Shown here: piece by piece, positions 51,607 through 62,658 of the stretch
How positions within the stretch are numbered: the stretch's first letter is position 1
Layout: the number at the start of each line of letters is the position of its first letter
Assembly: GCA_964030475.1 (NCBI GenBank)
Contig: CAXIPT010000001.1
Span: forward strand, 27,033,015 to 27,097,014
Direction of reading: 5' to 3'
Length of the DNA stretch: 64,000 nucleotides
DNA from: Tethya wilhelma
Taxonomy: Eukaryota; Porifera; Demospongiae; Tethyida; Tethyidae
Made by a program: the position numbers and the translations under genes
Notes under the pieces: generated by a model
Told to the model about the DNA's origin: nothing
Databases searched by the model: none
The model's input: only the letters and a program-made list of their open reading frames with translations

Positions 51607-51759
51607 AGGAGTCTGACCATGCCACTCAAGCCATTGGGCAAGGGCACCAAAAGTTTTACCACAACACTTAGCTAGATATGGCAAGGAATTTTCATCATAG
51701 AAATTCTTCATAAATAGACAAACAATTTGATTCCATGGTGCAGACTTGAGCTCACAACC
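51607..51759 (-). other. Candidate orphan exon next to the CA-repeat gap
   Basis: A 153-nt stretch (51 codons, phase 0 at both ends) between acceptor ctctag and donor GTAAGT on the minus strand. It encodes a protein-like sequence with APWNQIVCLFMKNFYDENSL and KTFGALAQWLEWHGQTP. It lies just downstream, in transcription terms, of a TG repeat and a 550-bp gap that probably hides neighbouring exons. The family is not recognised. Confidence 0.5.
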
Positions 51760-51770
51760 CTAGAGTTATG

Positions 51771-51772
51771 AG

Positions 51773-51865
<93 letters not shown>

Positions 51866-52415
51866 NNNNNNNNNNNNNNNNNNNNNNNNNNNNNNNNNNN
51901 NNNNNNNNNNNNNNNNNNNNNNNNNNNNNNNNNNNNNNNNNNNNNNNNNNNNNNNNNNNNNNNNNNNNNNNNNNNNNNNNNNNNNNNNNNNNNNNNNNNN
52001 NNNNNNNNNNNNNNNNNNNNNNNNNNNNNNNNNNNNNNNNNNNNNNNNNNNNNNNNNNNNNNNNNNNNNNNNNNNNNNNNNNNNNNNNNNNNNNNNNNNN
52101 NNNNNNNNNNNNNNNNNNNNNNNNNNNNNNNNNNNNNNNNNNNNNNNNNNNNNNNNNNNNNNNNNNNNNNNNNNNNNNNNNNNNNNNNNNNNNNNNNNNN
52201 NNNNNNNNNNNNNNNNNNNNNNNNNNNNNNNNNNNNNNNNNNNNNNNNNNNNNNNNNNNNNNNNNNNNNNNNNNNNNNNNNNNNNNNNNNNNNNNNNNNN
52301 NNNNNNNNNNNNNNNNNNNNNNNNNNNNNNNNNNNNNNNNNNNNNNNNNNNNNNNNNNNNNNNNNNNNNNNNNNNNNNNNNNNNNNNNNNNNNNNNNNNN
52401 NNNNNNNNNNNNNNN
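51771..52415. repeat. (CA)n microsatellite and 550-N assembly gap
   Basis: About 95 bp of CA repeats end in Ns from 51866 to 52415. Confidence 0.98.
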
Positions 52416-52527
52416 AATTCTGCACACACTCAACAGCCATTCCATCTTGTTTGCGTTCTTTTTACGATTTAGCCATTCCTGTGTCTCATTACATTTCCAA
52501 TGTTTTTTGTACTTGTTTACAATGCAG

Positions 52528-52798
52528 TATTGATGCCACAAGAAGTACAAGAATTGGTCGTTACATCAACCATTCTAAGAACCAGAGCAATTCTAAGGCA
52601 GTTGTTGTTCCAGTTGACTCTCAACCTCACTTGGGTATTATTGTTACTAGAGATCTGGCTACTGGTGAAGAAGTTCTATATGATTATGCAGATAGAAGGA
52701 AAGATGTAGTTAAAGTAGCCTCGTTCCCAGGCTCCCTCCCACCGGAAATTATGGAAGTGCGCAAAGAAAGAGGGAGCCTGGTACAGTGTTCCAAATGA
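52528..52798 (+). CDS. SET-domain C-terminal exon, KMT5A (PR-Set7)-like, partial
   Basis: After a strong polypyrimidine tract and acceptor (aatgcag) the exon encodes the second half of a SET lysine methyltransferase domain. It has IDATRSTRIGRYINHSKNQS, then PHLGIIVTRDLATGEEVLYD and YADRR. The NHS and YDY motifs and their spacing resemble KMT5A, the histone H4K20 monomethyltransferase. Upstream exons are not visible; the gap at 51866-52415 may hold some. The last 25 or so residues come from a MITE inserted at 52716, and the stop codon lies just beyond it. Catalytic competence cannot be judged without the N-terminal half. It could be a functional paralogue or a gene fragment. Confidence 0.65.
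52716..52783. repeat. 68-bp MITE (TAGCCTCGTTCCCAGGCT family), copy 1
   Basis: It starts TAGCCTCGTTCCCAGGCTCC and ends GGGAGCCTGGTA. The same element in the opposite orientation is at 55908-55976. Partial relatives ending in GGGAAYGAGGCTA occur near 10935, 18135, 41555 and 51525. Confidence 0.8.
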
Positions 52799-53256
52799 AG
52801 AAGAGCAAACTTTTTGAATTTGGGTTATTTGCCACTTAACCTATCAATGCTGAGTAGGGTTGGGCTTTACATAATGTAATTGGATAATTTGATTACTGGA
52901 GAATTTAGTAAAAGATGGGCGGGGCTATCACGTGACACCTCTGTAGCTGTATGGGCTCTTTTATTGAGGTGATTTTTGAAAAACATTTTTCTTCCACAAA
53001 CCTTGGAGTTAAGCTCTCAATTTTCATTCCATGATAATACCCCCTGAACTGCATCTTCACAGTAACTATAGGTGCTTATCTCAAAAGGCATTCTTCAAGA
53101 TAACCAAAAAATCAAGTTTTAGAGGGGTAAAAGTTTTTAGCATTTTATTTCTGCAAACCTGTGAGTTAAGCTCTGATTTTTTTAAAATAAGATAGAAGAC
53201 CTGTTGGTTTATTGATGCATGTAAAAGTTGAGCTCTTTGCACACTCTGCTTAGTGT
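52799..53256. other. Non-coding AT-rich stretch
   Basis: No exon-like or repeat structure could be supported here. Confidence 0.5.
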
Positions 53257-53879
53257 TTAACTCTTTAGGGTCTAAATTTATTATGCATACTTAATTAGAT
53301 TTTATGAATATTTAATTAACCTAGGTTTTTGTACATTTTTGTTCTTGTTTAAGCCTTAGCCACTCTAGCTAGTTGAGCTTAGCTATGGTTGTACTAAGCC
53401 ATGGCTATATCAAATTAGCTCTAGGTTGGCTTTTATTAACTTTAAAAGCTTTCAAAAACGGAAGGGGTCAAAGTTCGCCAAACGACCTGCATACTTTAGG
53501 CTTTTTTTCCAGCTTGAAGAGCAGTACTGCAAAAGTGCTTGTATGCAGGTATAGCCTAAGCCTCCCTGCACCTCCATAGCTAGCGCCAAGCTTCTCCTGC
53601 AAAGCACTAAGAAAAAAACGTGAGTTTAAAACCAAAGGTCACGATCTCGCCGCGATCGCGACCTTTGAACTCTAAAGCCTATATCTCCTCTCCTACTAAT
53701 TAGACCTGACTCTTACTTGGTATTTTAGTAGAGCTCTTCCTTACCTAACTGCACAGCAAGTCTAAAGCTCATAGCTCAAACGCTATCGCTTAAAATAAAA
53801 AAATGCGAAAAATCGCAGATTACACGATCGTTGAATACGCGCGTGCGGATAAATCCGTCTACCGGCCCTAAAGAGTTAA
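53257..53879. mobile_element. TTAA-flanked TIR element (615 bp, non-autonomous)
   Basis: TTAA followed by CTCTTTAGGG at 53257-53270 is mirrored by CCCTAAAGAG followed by TTAA at 53866-53879. The interior has no transposase. TTAA flanks suggest a piggyBac-like or Kolobok-like mobiliser. Confidence 0.65.
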
Positions 53880-54025
53880 GTTGAAGGAAAGTAGTTAGCC
53901 TGCAATACAGCCATTTGGATGATGTAATATGATGTCATAAATGTAGTGTGTAGTTATCTGATGTCATTAACCACAATATGTTTACTATATAATGATCTGC
54001 AGCTGCCGTTATGTAATACGTAGTA

Positions 54026-55205
54026 AATGGCAGATATTCATTACTTGTACTTCGTTAAATTAGATATACGGCTGGGAGGGCAAGTGCGTTAATTAGAATA
54101 CCTACGTGTATCATAAAGTACTACAAGCAACACGTGGAGTACCAAGAAGAAGGCTTCCTAAAAGTCGCTTTGGTGAAGGATCAAGGAAACTACTGTTTGT
54201 ACAACTACTCCATAACCATAGATCAAGCTACAGCAGCTCTTATCAAGAACACTTGCGGTGATTCTGACATGCTCTGGAGGCTTCATGTATGACTTCTTTT
54301 ACTGTGTGATCTGCCAAGAACTTAGAGAGAACAACCAGCAGCTAGTGAAAACTTTTGTTACATTAAACTGTCACTTATGTACATCCTACAGAGCAAGTAT
54401 CTACTGTGTACCAGCTAACATCGGGCAGCCAAAGAGATCAAGTGAAATATTGGATACAATCTACTCTGCATTGTCAAGCACTGAGCTATCTGTTAGCTTT
54501 TGGACTATTGCTCAATAAATCCATGTCTGTGGATAGTCCTCCACTCTGATCTACTTGTTGGTTTGTACTGTGTGTGTGTTATTGCATCATACATGGCGGT
54601 GAAACTGCAAACATATCACATTATGTTCATGTGTGAAAGATACACATTTTTGGCTTCTGCAGGATGGTACACAATAGTTAAAGCAATTTATTACATTGCC
54701 TAACTTATACTGATAGTGCTGAATACCAACCATAACTGCAAACTTCTTTTTGTCTGGCTGGGCAGGACAGCTTACCAGATAATGTCATTGTCATGTTAAT
54801 TTTACTTCTTAGAGTTTAGCTTTTATTTTCTTTATATAAATAGCAACTAAACCAACAACAATAGGTAGCATTACTTCCAATAATGTGAAACTTTTGATTA
54901 TTACTTGCAAGAAGTTAAGGTTTAGAGCCAAAATAGCTGGATATTCATCCCTACTTCAAATGCAAGATCCACACTTGGCACGGCAGCTGGAATGATGGGC
55001 ATGGCTCAGCTAGACCCTCCCACACCTCTTCTGTAAATGTCTTCCTGATGCAGCTTAGCTCGCCCACGATTTCCTGAAGTTTCAGGGCTTCTGTGTTCAT
55101 TGCTAATGTACTGCCAGCAATACTAATGAATACGCTAATGAGCACACTTGCCCTCCAGACCGTAATTCTAATTTAACGAACTACAAGTAATGAATATCTG
55201 CCATT
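54026..55205. mobile_element. 1.18-kb TIR element with about 75-bp inverted repeats
   Basis: 54026-54100 and 55128-55205 are inverted copies with scattered mismatches, beginning AATGGCAGATATTCATTACT. Inside are short coding-looking segments, for example on + YYKQHVEYQEEGFLKVALVK followed by NYSITIDQATAALIKN (about 54117-54293). On - there is IAGSTLAMNTEALKLQEIVG (about 55060-55120). Neither is a recognised transposase. It is either a non-autonomous transposon carrying captured gene pieces, or two arms of a larger inverted duplication. Confidence 0.7.
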
Positions 55206-56682
55206 GTCATTTATTCATTGTGATGTCATCAAAATGGTGCTAGGAATGTACTACTGCTATACTAAACTTTGCCAAAACTGCTGGCTATAGACAGCAAAAG
55301 CATTTTGGCAGTAGATTAATGCTTAAATAGTGAAATTTTGTGTGAAATCAGCTTTATTTTGGATTGGGTAAAGATAAGAGCAAGATAAAAAGTTTGCTCT
55401 CTTCATTTGGAACACTGTATCTAAAATCATGTGGGCTAGAAGGGTGATTAGTGTGCGTGGACATGGCAATTGATATCTTAGCCTACACACGCTTTAAATT
55501 GGAGTTCAACTGAGTTCAACAGTGGAAAACAAACGGTAGATTGTGTATTTGTAACAGAAACAGCAAACGGGTGTTAGAAAGAGTATTATCAGGCTGTCTT
55601 GGCTTGAGTCTCTATCAAACTGTCCAAAATTAGCCGACCTGGCAACTTGAATGCTCGCGAGCTGATTTTCTACCAAGTATTGGTAGTGTAGAGCATCAGT
55701 AAGTTATACACTATAACCATAGACTATTGATAGACAATATACTACTAGCGACTAGCTTTCTTTACAACTTTGTAGCTGCTCGTAGCGCTCAGCGATCGCG
55801 AATATTGCTTCTGTGTGCAGAACCAAGAGTTTGACGTCATAATTCTAACCGCCGCACCCACGCATTTGTTCTTTAGCAACAATTGACGTCATACACGTGA
55901 TTCTAGATACCAGGCTCCCTCTTTCCTTTTCTCTCTCGCTTAATTTCCGGTGGGAGGAAGCCTGGGAACGAGGCTATAGTTAAAGATCACCTATGGTTAA
56001 AAGAGTAAAAGCAGACATTCAATTTAATGTGTACATAACTATCAGATTTGATTTCAGTCTATAAAGTTTTTTGCATTCATATACGAGAGTAAGAGTGAGC
56101 CCTTGACGAAGCATTAATTTGTCTGCTCTACAGTTTGGCTATTAATTGCAGCAAACTGAGGTTGATAGTCTGAAAAAGAAGTGCATGCTGCTGAAACAGA
56201 ATAATAGAATTATACATGGGGGAATATATAGTATTCAAGATTACCTTCCTGTTTTTCCTTGTGATTTTTGAAGTTTTTCATTGTGATGTGGAGATGGCTG
56301 CCAATAATCGAGATTTTTCGGGAAAGTCAAGGAGGTTGCATCCATAATTAGTACATTTGGATGGACTCCACATGTGCTATAAAAAATTGATAGAAAGTAC
56401 TTACATAAAAGTGACCAGAACTATGTATATATCTGTTATATAGCAGAATGAAGTGAGTACCTGCAAGTGTATCCACTGTTGTAATCAATATCTAACAAAT
56501 TTACAAAGGAATACCAGGCATGAAGATACTGGTTATATGTGAGGCTCCAAGCGAAAACCGGACGTTTGGGAATTTCCGCGAATTTTGAGTTAGCTATTCC
56601 ATGTGTATCTAGGCCTTTCTAGGAAGCGCATATCAAAATTTGGTGCGCATAGCTATTGTAGTTTTCCAGATATTGCTTTTGC
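55206..56682. promoter_or_regulatory. Intergenic stretch with two perfect CRE palindromes
   Basis: No gene was found. At 55832-55839 and 55884-55891 the sequence is TGACGTCA, the cAMP-response element palindrome. An E-box CACGTG follows at about 55894. The region around 55780-55900 is locally CpG-richer. A promoter for an unseen transcript is possible. A MITE lies at 55908-55976. Confidence 0.35.
55908..55976. repeat. 69-bp MITE (TAGCCTCGTTCCCAGGCT family), copy 2
   Basis: It starts TACCAGGCTCCCTC and ends GCCTGGGAACGAGGCTA, the inverted orientation of the copy at 52716. Confidence 0.8.
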
Positions 56683-56911
56683 CATAGATAATATACTCCG
56701 CCAAGGGATTGGAAACGGGGTCAATTAGCACTAACTCGCGCGGGCCGTGCGCGTTAGACGGAAGTGCACTATAATCTATGGGTGGGGCTTCTAGTGGTAG
56801 GGGAAGTGCGTATTATTTAGAACATTTTCTAGTTTGCTGAACGACACCATAATCTCAGATATTATCTACGACGAACAGAGAACTGATTTGGAGTAAGGAG
56901 TCTTCGTACTT

Positions 56912-58188
56912 ATGGCTGCTAAGGTTTCTGAAAGTAAGTTAGAGGCTCTTTTATTATAATACATGTATTATTATTATCATAGATAATTATCATACCATAG
57001 ATTATCTATGATTATACTCTGTGTTTATAGATATAAATCATAGATAATATCAAAGCGGAGTATATTATCTATGATAATATACTCTCTATGGTTATTATTC
57101 CTAGGTATCCTTTTACAAGGTGTGAAACGACTTCTCGAGGACCATGCATTCAAGCTTGATTCACCATCTGCTGTGGCTACTCGTAAACTAGCTGAGGAGT
57201 TATATGCATGGATGCCCTCAAACCAGAGGGAAGTGAAGCAGTGTGAGCAAGAACTAGTACAGATGCTAAGTAAGTGTATGGAGAGCAGAGCCAAATCTCA
57301 AAAGCTAAGGAGAGAAAGGATGTGGACTAGCTACCACAAAGTTCGTACATCTGAAGAGTACAATGACTGCTGGAAAAAGTTGCTGTCACGGTGTTCAAGG
57401 TTTTCCAGTGGTTTCTGCCAGTATGTTGGACACTTTATGTTCAAGGAACAAATTAAACTCAATCTACATCAGCACCACTAACAGGGGAAGAGCATAATGC
57501 TCTGAGATATGCTGCAGGCTATATCCCACGTGCCTTGAAGAAGAAATTGAAGAAGTCAACTCATCCACTCCGAGACGATATTCAGCTATGTATTTTAGAC
57601 CTCTTGGATGATGATGGTGACAAAGAAGCTCAAGATAATGAAACCTGGATTGATTTAATTGATCGTGGAGGTCTCATGCGAATCAACAATAGCACCTTTC
57701 AACTTTTTCTGACAATGGAGCTAATACTACGACGAAACATACCGAGGTACCAAGCTCCTGATTTTGACAAGGTAACAATTGAAATATTGGAGGATGAAGA
57801 GGTCTTATTTCAATGGGCTATTATTGGAGCTGATTGGGATGAGGAGAGTGCATCAGCACTATTGAGCATGGTGGTCAGGCAGTGGATTAAGATACGAGGA
57901 TTCTCTTTGGCAAGTGCGTGGGTTGAAAAGTTTACGATTCACAAAAAGCAATCCACTCAAAAATCTAAAGGCCTACGAAAACACTTGCACCATGTATTGC
58001 CACAAAACCAAGTGACCCTTCCTCAGAAGAGACCCTCCCTTCACCCGAAGATGACTATTGAATGTATTGTTTGTAACAAAGAGCACACACACACATACTA
58101 TAAGATTATTACTACAAAATATAATACAAGAAGAAAAAAACAGGTTGGCATTTTTCTAATAGTCCAGGCTATGTGGTTTAGAAGTTAA
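56912..58188 (+). pseudogene. Plus-strand accessory gene of the P-type transposon (frame-broken)
   Basis: Exon 1 (56912-56933, MAAKVSE) joins exon 2 from 57105. This reads SILLQGVKRLLEDHAF and a long helical, charged region (about 57105-57410). The frame then breaks near 57425-57485. Coding resumes as EEHNALRYAAGYIPRALKKK (from about 57490) and continues through MRINNSTFQLFLTMELILRR, ending in a basic stretch. I do not recognise the family. The E..AL.Y.AGY motif resembles segments found near the C-terminus of some cut-and-paste transposases. The break is a frameshift or an unrecognised intron. The gene converges on the transposase; their ends share a duplicated 70-bp segment. Confidence 0.55.
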
Positions 58189-58277
58189 ACGGTTAAAAAA
58201 TATATATAATACAAGAAGAAAAAAACAGGTTGGCATTCTCTACTAGTCCAGGCCAAGGGGTTTAGAAGTTAAACGGT
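58120..58277. repeat. Direct duplication of about 72 bp at the junction of the two transposon genes
   Basis: AATACAAGAAGAAAAAAACA to GTTTAGAAGTTAAACGGTT occurs at about 58122-58194 and again at 58208-58277, separated by a short AT spacer. The second copy encodes the last residues of the transposase on the minus strand; the first covers the end of the plus-strand frame. Confidence 0.85.
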
Positions 58278-61200
58278 TTCTTCTTCTCTTGGGAAGTGGT
58301 TCATTTTCTTTACTTGTTACAGAACCTGCTGTGGTTTCTGACTGACCACCTCTGCAATTACCTCGAGATGGACCCTTGCAAAATAAATTTATCACCCGCA
58401 GAGCCTGGGTGTTTTTCAAAAATTCTTGAGCATTGGGATTGTCATGGACACCACCCCTCTGCCGTTGACATCCGAAAAAATTTTCAAGCGGATCCTGGCA
58501 GATTTGCTGACTCAAAAATGATGAGACATCAGGCAGAGTGAACAAGTACTGCACTAGCTCAACAAAGGACTTAGCTGTGTACATGAAATCAATTAATTAT
58601 TGTATCTCAACAAATTGTGAACTTACATGTAATCCTCAGTCCCAACCTAGTTTCGGCACTCAAAAGCATCAGGCCACGTTCAGTCTTCATTAGGTTAGGG
58701 AGAGAATTAACCCAGTCCTCCCATCTATCCAAATAAGGCAGGAATTCGTTCTGCAACCACTGTGTTATACAAAATTACAATCAGTAAGTTGTCAAAGCCA
58801 AAGATACAGTCATACAAGTACCTCAAGACAGAATCTTTGGAGCTGGTGTAGGGCATTTGAAATGGCTTTCGCTTGTGTTTACCAGCCACATAGTTGCACA
58901 CGTTCAAGCAATCAAAAAACTTGTCCATCAGCTCAACAAACATAGCAGTCTCAGTTGCTTCAGTACCCCCAGTAAGTCGAAGTGCATTACTCACACTTGC
59001 ACTCAGCATCAACAGAATGAGAGATTGAAACCAATCATCAATAATTACAGTATTTATTACGTAATGCAATTACCTGAGCAGCTAGGTCAACCCTCATTTT
59101 AGAAAATGACGTGAGAAATATGTATTCATATTTCAGTTTTGGGAGTAGACGAATTCCAACACCAGGTGCAATGTCACGTTCATATAGACCTCGTATGTGG
59201 CCCCAGGATAGACTGAATCCATCGATCTATAAATTATTCAATACACAATATGATTATAATTGGAGTATACTACAATGTCATATTTTGTTGACAACATACG
59301 TGAAGATTGCGAGCTTTTGACAGTAAGCAGTTCCGGACGGTCTTAATTAGGTGTGGAGGGTCTGAAAAAAAACAAGAATGGGTGATCCTCATCTGTAAAG
59401 GGATTCTTCACCTTGTACACGACTTTCTCGGAAGGGTTGTGAAGTTTCAGTAGACGTCGATTGACTGAGCTGCCATCCAGTGCAGCACCCAAAACCTAAT
59501 ACAACAAAAAAACCCCGAAGAGTAAAGATTGCATGTGTACACAATATATCTAACAAACCTTGAATCCAGCATTCTCCAGTCTACCAACAGCTTCCCACAA
59601 GGGGTCGTACAATAAGTCTCCAGTGAGCTCACCACATGGGAATTGTGCATATGGAAACTGCAGCTTGCTGAAAAGGCTTCTAACCATAAACACCATCATG
59701 GTTTTAGCAAGATCAGGAGCTGATGGATCGTGGTCTTTAAGACTCCGTTCAAACTGCAAAAGATGATTGTTGATCTCGCCCAAATTACAGAACCGATCAA
59801 CTCTCCAGAATGCTTGTTGAAAATAAGATCCTGTTTGATGTACGTCTCATCTAGGAGAAGGAGGACAACTTTCTCTCTATCTGGACAGGTGTCTAGCTTG
59901 GCTGCATCTCTCAACATCTTGTCGACATCACTTGAGAACCCAGTGCAGGCCTTGACATAGTGAGTATAATCCCTTAGAGTTCTCTGAGAGGGAAGGTGTA
60001 GGCAACCAGAACTCCTCAGTGTTTCATAAGCACCACTGGATCTGTAAGCAAAATGGGAAAGTATAGTATCAGAATAGTACATTTAACAAATGTTTATTGC
60101 ATACCGATGTCTAAGGGATAAACACCAGCGTATCATTAAGGGATGCCAGCGCATGCTTCGAGGATTCTTCTTTAGGGCCTCCAATTGCTGCTCCCAAAAG
60201 AGCTTCTGAAATGAATCTTCCGGTAGCTTCTCGAACATTTCTGATGACTCTGGTGAGGTCATGATGCTGGCAACATCATCATGTGTTTGCTCATCCAGGC
60301 TCACTCCACACTTCTCTACAGACTCGGCAATCTTCAAACGTAGTCGGTGCAACTGCTTTGACAGTGTCTTATACTGGGTGTGCAGATTGGAGAGACGACC
60401 ACAGAGAGTTTCGACTGTCTTGAATCTATAAAAATATTATTACTAATAACATTTTCTACCATAACAGTATAACAATAGCTAACCTGTGGTTCACCCGACT
60501 TGAATGTGAGGTGCCATCTTTCTCTGAAGATGTCTGGATCCGACTCGACTGGACAGTGAGTGTAGTGCGATACTCAATGCACTCCAAGCACCTGACACCT
60601 TGCTTGTCATCAGGGAGGAGCAGACGACACTTCTTGTGACGGATAGTGGAGCCAGATGGCAAAGAGAGATCATCAATGAATGCACAGTAGCTCCCTGTAT
60701 GAATAATCGTTGAACTAAGTACATAATATTGTAACAATGATTCACATACCTGATGAAGAGCCATGTAATGTCAATGAACGGTGTTTCCAGAGGTCTAGAA
60801 ACTTGACGTCTGGATTGCCTACACAGATCTTGGTTGAGTCGAGGTAGTTGAGAATCGAGTGCACATCAGGGACGTTGGTTAATGTAGCGTGCAAGAAATT
60901 AGGAAACACATGAGCATCGACTTTCAGGTTGAATGCACTCAGGTACATTAAGGACTGGGACTACGAATTATTGCTGAGTCAGCAAAAACGGCGCGCGCCC
61001 CGTAAGTATCTATAGTACACGCCCTTTTTTGTCATATGATCATTGCGTGACTGTTCATCTATTGACTCATTTAGAAAAGAATGCCTGTGAAAGTTTGTGA
61101 GAGGTATTTTTAGTTCTGCTGCTAATTTAGCTTCTTTTTGCTAGTTATTTCTAAGCTATCGCTCATATTGGTATGTACAGCGTTTGTAGTGATCACGTGG

Positions 61201-62103
61201 TCTAGAGATGACATGGCAAGTAGCCTCACTAAAGTCAAGAATCTTTGAACGGAATTCTTACGACGCTTGTGAAGGTCAGTAAATGAGGTAAGTATGATCT
61301 AAACTAGGCTGTAAACAAGAATATTTCTTTACTTTTCAGAAAATAAACATAGTTACGCTCGTACAGCGCAAAATATGTTAATTAGCTTCATAAAAAAACA
61401 ACTTTTTGTCTCATAATTGGCATTCTGTGTATTTTTAGCTAAAACGCAGTAGAGGCTATTGTCCACATTAACTGCAGAGTCTGCTGAGCACAGTGAAACC
61501 GCTCTAGCTTAGGCGCTTATATTCCGTGTTGTGTAAATTTGCCTATCGACCTCCATCGCTTTATAGTGCCACACCCACTCATCCTTGTGGTGGGCGTGGC
61601 TAATTAAATCAATTTTCTAATTATTAAACGTTCCCATTTCATATAATGTTTAAAAGAAGTCTAAATAATGTATATATTTTCTGGTATAGCACCATGAATA
61701 ACCATCTTGATGTCAAAATTTTAGCTGGTCCCAGTCCTTAATGCACCTGAGCAGCTACAGTCCACTTGAGCTCATTGTCGACTGCTAGAGTAAAAGCCAC
61801 ATCAACTCTAGGAATGTCAGACTTCGGAAGCACTCTTAGCTTGACAACTGTTAGAGGCTTTTCAGCAACAACTGTCCAAGAATCCGGAAGTGGTCGTGCC
61901 TTCAGACGAGCTGAGAGGGACTCCAGACAGGTAATCCTACCATCTGAGTAAATTGACAAAGGAAGCGACACAGGTAGGGAGACACAATCTTCTGTATTGA
62001 GTACTGGTGAAGTGGTCGTGTCCGAAGCATGTGGAGTTCTTGCCAACCGCTTCTTGCGTTCTTCATTCTTACTGTGTTTTAGCTTGAACTTCCTTCTACC
62101 CAT
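58243..62103 (-). pseudogene. P-element-family (THAP9-like) transposase, decayed
   Basis: This was a DNA transposase with an RNase H-like catalytic core. Exons: 61747-62103 (MGRRKFKLKHSKNEERKKR, basic), 60750-60954, 60484-60694, 60105-60425, 59559-60042, then about 59300-59496, 59070-59226, 58820-59013, 58640-58745 and 58243-58570. Recognisable blocks are KICVGNPDVKF, STIRHKKCRLL, a leucine-rich coiled coil (NLHTQYKTLSKQLHRLRLK), MIRWCLSLRHRSSGAYETLR, LLLLDETYIKQDLIF, DPPHLIKTVRNCLLSKARN, MRVDLAAQ, and QDPLENFFGCQRQRGGVHDN. No THAP zinc finger is seen at the N-terminus. Damage: one base is missing near 59790 (after SGELIG), one extra T is in a T8 run near 59368, and the junctions near 59013 and 58820 do not join in frame. 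The family assignment is firm; activity is unlikely. Confidence 0.82.
60955..61746 (-). other. Transposase intron 1 bounded by inverted repeats
   Basis: A 792-nt intron (donor CAG|GTGCAT, acceptor CCCAG|TCC) restores the frame between TVAAQ and SLMYLSAF. A 26-bp sequence spanning the donor (61726-61751) is repeated inverted across the acceptor (60938-60963) with two mismatches. The intron thus has the form of an inserted inverted-repeat element that is spliced out. Confidence 0.65.
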
Positions 62104-62658
62104 AGTGAGTAGAGAAGTGACACCTTTATTGTGACAAAACAGACTTTTATAAGCATACAGCACAAGGAAGTCATGACAAGGGCATAAAACAAAGCTTGCA
62201 GAATCAGAAAATATAATCAGAGTTGAATTTTGGTTAATATAAACAGAAAGCAAACTCAAAGTATCACTTTGACACCTCATTGTTTTCCACTCAAAACAGC
62301 TCCAATTCAAAGGGGAAAAAACTACGTAGAGGCATTTTGCATTCTAAAAAGAAGCTAGCCACCCCAACATATGATCCTGATGTTGAATAGGACGCTAAAT
62401 TTTCCCAAAAATGTACAGAATAGATCAAACCAGTTATGTCTACAAGTTTATATGTCCAAAACGGCTAACATTTAACATCTATAAACTAGATTATCATGAC
62501 TGTATAACTTATTCTTAGATCTGTATTACAAGCCGCGTACCTTTCTCCTTTAGAGAAGCTCAGACAACTGACTTCAGTCTCTTGTTGGCGCCTCTTGATG
62601 GTCCTTGGTCGAGTGTGAAAAACTATAACGTGCACGGCCCGCGTGGTAAACTATTGGA

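Noticed and set aside
52437..52550. Minus-strand coding-looking stretch KYKKHWKCNETQEWLNRKKN
   Set aside because: It overlaps the polypyrimidine tract and acceptor of the plus-strand SET exon and abuts the gap; no confirming splice structure.
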